Assembly (NCBI GenBank): GCA_030063045.1
Contig: JAQSEB010000008.1
Coordinates: 1,364,001 to 1,428,000, forward strand
Reading direction: 5' to 3'
DNA from: Pratylenchus scribneri
Taxonomy: Eukaryota; Nematoda; Chromadorea; Rhabditida; Pratylenchidae
Length of the DNA stretch: 64,000 bases
Made by a program: the position numbers and the translations under genes. The first letter of the stretch is position 1; every line of letters begins with the position of its first letter. The notes under the pieces are model-generated. The model did not search any database, was not told the DNA's origin, and saw nothing but the letters and a program-made list of their open reading frames with translations. Of the stretch, positions 59,875 through 64,000 are shown piece by piece.

Positions 59875-60069
59875 CAAAAAGTGATATTCTTTATTATTGA
59901 ACACAAATTAAATAAATGCCAAAAATATATTCATTCATTCGCAAATTGTTTAATCCTCTCTCAAATTCCTTTCAATTCATCAATTCTGGCCTCACTTGGA
60001 TATTGCAATTGAACATTCCTGAATGAATGGATTCAGAATTATTCCCCAATTCCCTTTCCATTCCATTTT
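59875..60069. other. Convergent spacer
   Basis: Short AT-rich stretch between two converging genes. Confidence 0.3.
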
Positions 60070-60836
60070 TTACATTATTCCAACATTGTAATTCCGGCGT
60101 GGCACTCGACCCAAAGTGACATATTCTGAATAGAAGAATTATGAGAGATTTGAGTACAAATATCAACAAACCTCGTGGATAACGGAGTGTAATTCGACGA
60201 TATCCCTTCTGTTTTAATATATAGGGTTGAGAAGAATATCGCCACTTTTTACCTTTCCCTCCGGATCATCACATTTATGGTAAATTTTGAGAAACGGATC
60301 AATGTTGGCTGCAATAATTATAAGTGTTCAAAAGAATTTTTACTCGTCATTTTATTACCTTCTGTTCCTTGATAATTGGCCGTGTTTCCCTGTGAATTAT
60401 TGTAGAATTATTCATTGACCCCCTCTGGCAACCTCAATTATGAATTTTCCCTGGTCATTTGTGACGGCCGTTGCCAAAGCATCATTCAATTCTTTGGGGC
60501 AAATACAAAGTATTACCATTTTCTTTCCCTCAATTCCCTCAAAATTACCATCAGAATTGATTTTGAAGAGACGAACCTAGAGGGCAAAATCATAAATAAA
60601 TCCACTCCCAAAATGAACGTACATAAACTCCTTTGGCCGCCGCCTTTCCGCACATTAAAGTGCCCTCGGCCCGGGTGCTTTTTGGTTATAATTAGTGATC
60701 AAATTAATTCACTTTTGTCCAACCTTCTTGTCGAAATGCTCTCCGCGGGTTGATTTGAAGCCGAATTTTGGGCATTGAGAAGGAAAAGAAGGCACAAAAA
60801 GATGATTGAAATAAATGGGGAGAAGGAAGAAATCAT
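60070..60836 (-). CDS. Transthyretin-like secreted protein (TTR family), minus strand
   Basis: ATG at 60836 opens a signal peptide (MISSFSPFISIIFLCLLFLL). The spliced mature part has RAEGTLMCGKAAAKGVYVRL, ATAVTNDQGKFIIEVA, IDPFLKIYHKCDDPEGK, YRRITLRYP, EYVTLGRVP and an end YNVGIM at TAA 60070-60072. This is the nematode transthyretin-like fold, with the paired Cys (LMCG and HKC). These are secreted proteins; some act as bridging or signalling factors and some are parasite secretions. An isoform or splice alternative near 60680 is possible. Confidence 0.88.
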
Positions 60837-61286
60837 CCCGACGAATTTGGCTTCAAAAATGGAAAATTAAATTATGATAAGAATAATGGAATTGGACGAG
60901 AATGGAAAATGAATGAATTTGGAGGCAATTAGTCAATTTAGTGGTGGATGGATGGATGGGTGGAAAAGATGGTCGATGAAAGATGAAAGTTGAATTAAAA
61001 AGATGGCCAATTGGTTGGCCCAATTAGATGCACAAAAACAGAGCCATAATGATAAGGGGAAGAAGCCATCCTCCATTGGTGAATTGATGGGAATTGATGG
61101 GCAGAGACGAGAAACCAAAACCCAAAGTCAGTTGGCCATCATTTTGGTTGGCTGATTAATTGGGGCCATTTTTGTGTGCTGCCAATCAGCGCCAACCTCT
61201 TCCTCCCCAAATTGACTCATCCCCCAACCAATCTATTAATTGCCCAACAATTAATTCCAGTGAATTTGCTTTTTATTTTTGAGAAA
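60837..61286. promoter_or_regulatory. Shared divergent promoter region of two TTR genes
   Basis: 450 bp between two divergently transcribed transthyretin-like genes. It must hold both promoters. No specific motif recognised. Confidence 0.45.
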
Positions 61287-62147
61287 ATGCGAAATTCATC
61301 ATTTCCAATTTTATTTGCTGGAGGCATTTTCCTTTTGATGGTCATCGGCGGTGCCTTTGGAATGCGAAAACAAGGGTATGATGAATTAGAATGAATTGAG
61401 AAGGAACAATGAATTCTTTTATTAAAGAGTGGCGGTGAGTGGCCGATTCATTTGTGGGCATGTGCCGGCATTGAGCAATTCAACAAAAGTGCGAATTGTG
61501 GACATTGACACTGGACCAGACCCGGATGATACGGTAAAGCAAATATCCCCCGATTCAACCATAAATCATCGATTAGTTGCCCCAGGGCAGGGATACTAAT
61601 TTTCAAAGACCTTCGAGGGGGCTTCTTATAGAGGGGGAGGAGTAATAGAGTATTTACGGTAAATTAAATTCATTAAATATTAAATTCATCTTTTAAAGTT
61701 GGATGAGAAATTCGTGGATGCAAATGGAGCATTCAAATTGAATGGATACACAAGGGAATTGACGGGTAAATGAATGAATTTGCCCGTAGGCTATATTTGA
61801 TGAATTCCCCTTTTTAATGAAGACATTGACCCAGTCCTCTATTTGTGGACAGATTGTGCGTTATTCATTTCGAATTTTATTTTTAATTTAATTTTTAGGC
61901 AATGATGGTCACACGGTTTGAATTAATTTTGAGAGGAATAATAGAAATAATTCATTCAAATAGCCCTGCCATCGAAAAATTAAATTTTTGGTGCCAAAAA
62001 AATTCATAATTGCTGAGGAACCGAAAGCAAATGAATGGTTGGACATTGGGACGGTGAATTTGCAATCAACATTTGAGGTTAAATTAATTAAATTATTAAT
62101 TAATTAAATGGAAATTGCAGGATGAGAAAAGGGAATGCATTTTTTGA
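61287..62147 (+). CDS. Transthyretin-like secreted protein (TTR family), plus strand
   Basis: Start MRNSSFPILFAGGIFLLMVI (signal peptide), then VAVSGRFICGHVPALSNS, VRIVDIDTGPDPDD, FVDANGAFKLNGYTRE, DPVLYLWTDC, PCHRKIKFLVPKKF, and an end KRECIF at TGA 62145-62147. It keeps the family's order (strand, FICG, D/N-G-x-F, xxxC) but is strongly diverged from its minus-strand neighbour. Five short to medium introns, one with GGGGGAGG-rich sequence. Confidence 0.85.
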
Positions 62148-62260
62148 ATGGATGGATGAATGGAGAAGGGAATAAATGGAAGCAAATTAAAATGAATACA
62201 AATTAATTACATTTTATTATTTTTGAACAAATTTATTAAATTCAATTAAACGAAAAAAAA

Positions 62261-62606
62261 TTAACAAATTGTGTAATCCCTTCCGAATGGAAGTCGAAGG
62301 CAATCTTCTTCAATTTCCCCGGTTTCTTCCAATTTTTCACTGATCATTCCATATTTTTGTGCCATCAATCCATTCTCCTTTTCTCCATCATTTGTTTTTG
62401 TCCATTCGACCACTTCTTTGCGTCCTTTTGCCAATTCTTTTTCCACCATTTTTCCACACATTAGCACATTTTTGAGGACATTTTCCAAATTAAAATATTT
62501 ATCCAAAAGTGCATGTTCCACTCCAAAACATCCTTGCCGCACTCTTTGCACTCTTCTTGGCCTTGCCGTTGTGTCGAGGGAACAGCCAATTTGATTGATC
62601 AATTCC
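62261..62606 (-). CDS. C-terminal exon of an unrecognised protein
   Basis: A splice acceptor (TTTTAAAG) at 62607 begins an exon reading ELINQIGCSLDTTARPRRVQ, GCFGVEHALLDKYFNLENVL, MCGKMVEKELAKGRKEVVEW and ending LPFGRDYTIC at a stop near 62261. It is helical, with five spaced cysteines, which suggests a secreted disulfide-bonded protein. The rest of the gene must lie beyond the 1.25-kb minisatellite, outside or at the edge of the window. No family recognised. Confidence 0.45.
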
Positions 62607-62630
62607 CTTTAAAATATTCCAAAAATTAAT

Positions 62631-63889
62631 ATTCTGATTTTTACAAACATTCTGATTTCTCCCAAACATTCTGATTTCTCCCAAACATTCTGATTTCTCC
62701 CAAACATTCTGATTTTCACAAACATTCTGATTTCTCCCAAACATTCTGATTTCTCCCAAACATTCTGATTTCTCCCAAACATTCTGATTTCTCCCAAACA
62801 TTCTGATTTCTCCCAAACATTCTGATTTCTCCCAAACATTCTCCCAAACATTCTGATTTCTCCCAAACATTCTCCCAAACATTCTGATTTCTCACAAACA
62901 TTCTGATTTCTCACAAACATTCTGATTTCTCACAAACATTCTGATTTCTCACAAACATTCTGATTTCTCACAAACATTCTGATTTCTCCCAAACATTCTG
63001 ATTTCTCACAAACATTCTGATTTCTCCCAAACATTCTGATTTCTCCCAAACATTCTGATTTCTCCCAAACATTCTGATTTCTCCCAAACATTCTGATTTC
63101 TCCCAAACATTCTCCCAAACATTCTGATTTCTCCCAAACATTCTGATTTCTCCCAAACATTCTGATTTCTCCCAAACATTCTGATTTCTCCCAAACATTC
63201 TGATTTCTCCCAAACATTCTGATTTCTCCCAAACATTCTGATTTCTCCCAAACATTCTGATTTCTCACAAACATTCTGATTTCTCCCAAACATTCTGATT
63301 TCTCCCAAACATTCTGATTTCTCCCAAACATTCTGATTTCTCCCAAACATTCTGATTTCTCCCAAACATTCTCCCAAACATTCTGATTTCTCACAAACAT
63401 TCTGATTTCTCACAAACATTCTGATTTCTCACAAACATTCTGATTTCTCCCAAACATTCTGATTTCTCACAAACATTCTGATTTCTCACAAACATTCTGA
63501 TTTCTCCCAAACATTCTGATTTCTCCCAAACATTCTCCCAAACATTCTGATTTCTCACAAACATTCTGATTTCTCCCAAACATTCTGATTTCTCACAAAC
63601 ATTCTGATTTCTCCCAAACATTCTGATTTCTCCCAAACATTCTGATTTCTCCCAAACATTCTGATTTCTCCCAAACATTCTGATTTCTCCCAAACATTCT
63701 GATTTCTCCCAAACATTCTGATTTCTCCCAAACATTCTGATTTCTCCCAAACATTCTGATTTCTCCCAAACATTCTGATTTCTCCCAAACATTCTGATTT
63801 TCACAAACATTCTGATTAATAAAAACATTCTGATTAATAAAAACATTCTGATTAATAAAAACATTCTGATTAATAAAAACATTCTGAAC
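62631..63889. repeat. 19-bp minisatellite array (AAACATTCTGATTTCTCCC)
   Basis: About 65 units, most 19 bp (CTCCC or CTCAC variants). Several junctions carry a shortened CATTCTCCCAAACATTC unit. At the right end are four 18-bp units with AATAAAAACATTCTGATT. The core AACATTCTGATTT is the reverse complement of the array at 28240-30072. It sits directly upstream of the exon at 62261-62606, so it is probably intronic. Confidence 0.97.
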
Positions 63890-64000
63890 AAAATACACAC
63901 AATCATTAACATTTAAAAATTCATTCTTTATTATTAGCAAAAAGCATTTGTGAGAATTACTAACTAAATAAAAATAAGACTAGTTTTCTGATTGGGAAAA
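63890..64000. other. AT-rich end of the window
   Basis: Nothing recognised after the minisatellite. Confidence 0.3.

Noticed and set aside
62631..63889. Possible telomeric or subtelomeric repeat near the end of the window
   Set aside because: The unit is not the nematode TTAGGC repeat, the same family occurs at 28-30 kb inside a gene, and the window end is arbitrary.

Overview
The window is eukaryotic nuclear DNA. Its protein-coding genes are cut by many very short introns (mostly 40-60 bp, GT...TTTTAG or TTTCAG), and the recognisable proteins are typically nematode: a DMSR-type neuropeptide receptor, CAP/SCP and transthyretin-like secreted proteins, and Di-Ras. The wording of the sequence (endless TTGGCCAAT-type words, C and G homopolymers) and several GC-AG introns point to a plant-parasitic tylenchid, most likely a cyst nematode (Heteroderidae). 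That species assignment is inference.

Region 1 (1-16.9 kb) is dominated by a direct tandem duplication of about 7.09 kb (1-7048 and 7049-14132). In the stretches I compared the copies differ by one synonymous base change and two poly-C length changes. Each copy holds a small minus-strand gene, a coiled-coil protein gene, and a putative cysteine-rich seven-transmembrane receptor. Each also holds exon 1 of a DMSR (myosuppressin/FLP-type) GPCR. Only the right-hand exon 1 is still joined to the ten further exons of the receptor (14015-16861). The left one is an orphan cut just inside intron 1.

Region 2 (17-33 kb), mostly minus strand, carries a CAP-domain protein, an unrecognised gene, a Di-Ras GTPase whose first resolved intron holds a 34-bp minisatellite, a FAM89-like protein, a gene-poor stretch, and a long unrecognised gene whose intron holds an 18-bp minisatellite of about 1.8 kb. 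Three introns here and in the DMSR gene are GC-AG.

Region 3 (33-49 kb) is AT-rich and compact with housekeeping genes: eIF5A, SSDP/SSBP, DPH5, ATP synthase coupling factor 6, a glutamine-rich zinc-finger protein, mitochondrial arginyl-tRNA synthetase and the transporter SLC35F6.

Region 4 (49.5-57 kb) is a closely spaced plus-strand run that looks like an operon: a C2H2-zinc-finger plus BRCT protein, MRPS22, ALG9 and SERP1/RAMP4.

Region 5 (57-64 kb) has a nucleotide-diphospho-sugar transferase, a divergent pair of transthyretin-like genes, and the last exon of an unrecognised gene lying against a 19-bp minisatellite. That array shares its core with the one at 28-30 kb.

Gene models were spliced by eye. 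For DMSR, FAM89-like, eIF5A and coupling factor 6 all exon phases close exactly. For the 7TM receptor, the 27-32 kb gene and the sugar transferase the exon structure is only partly resolved.
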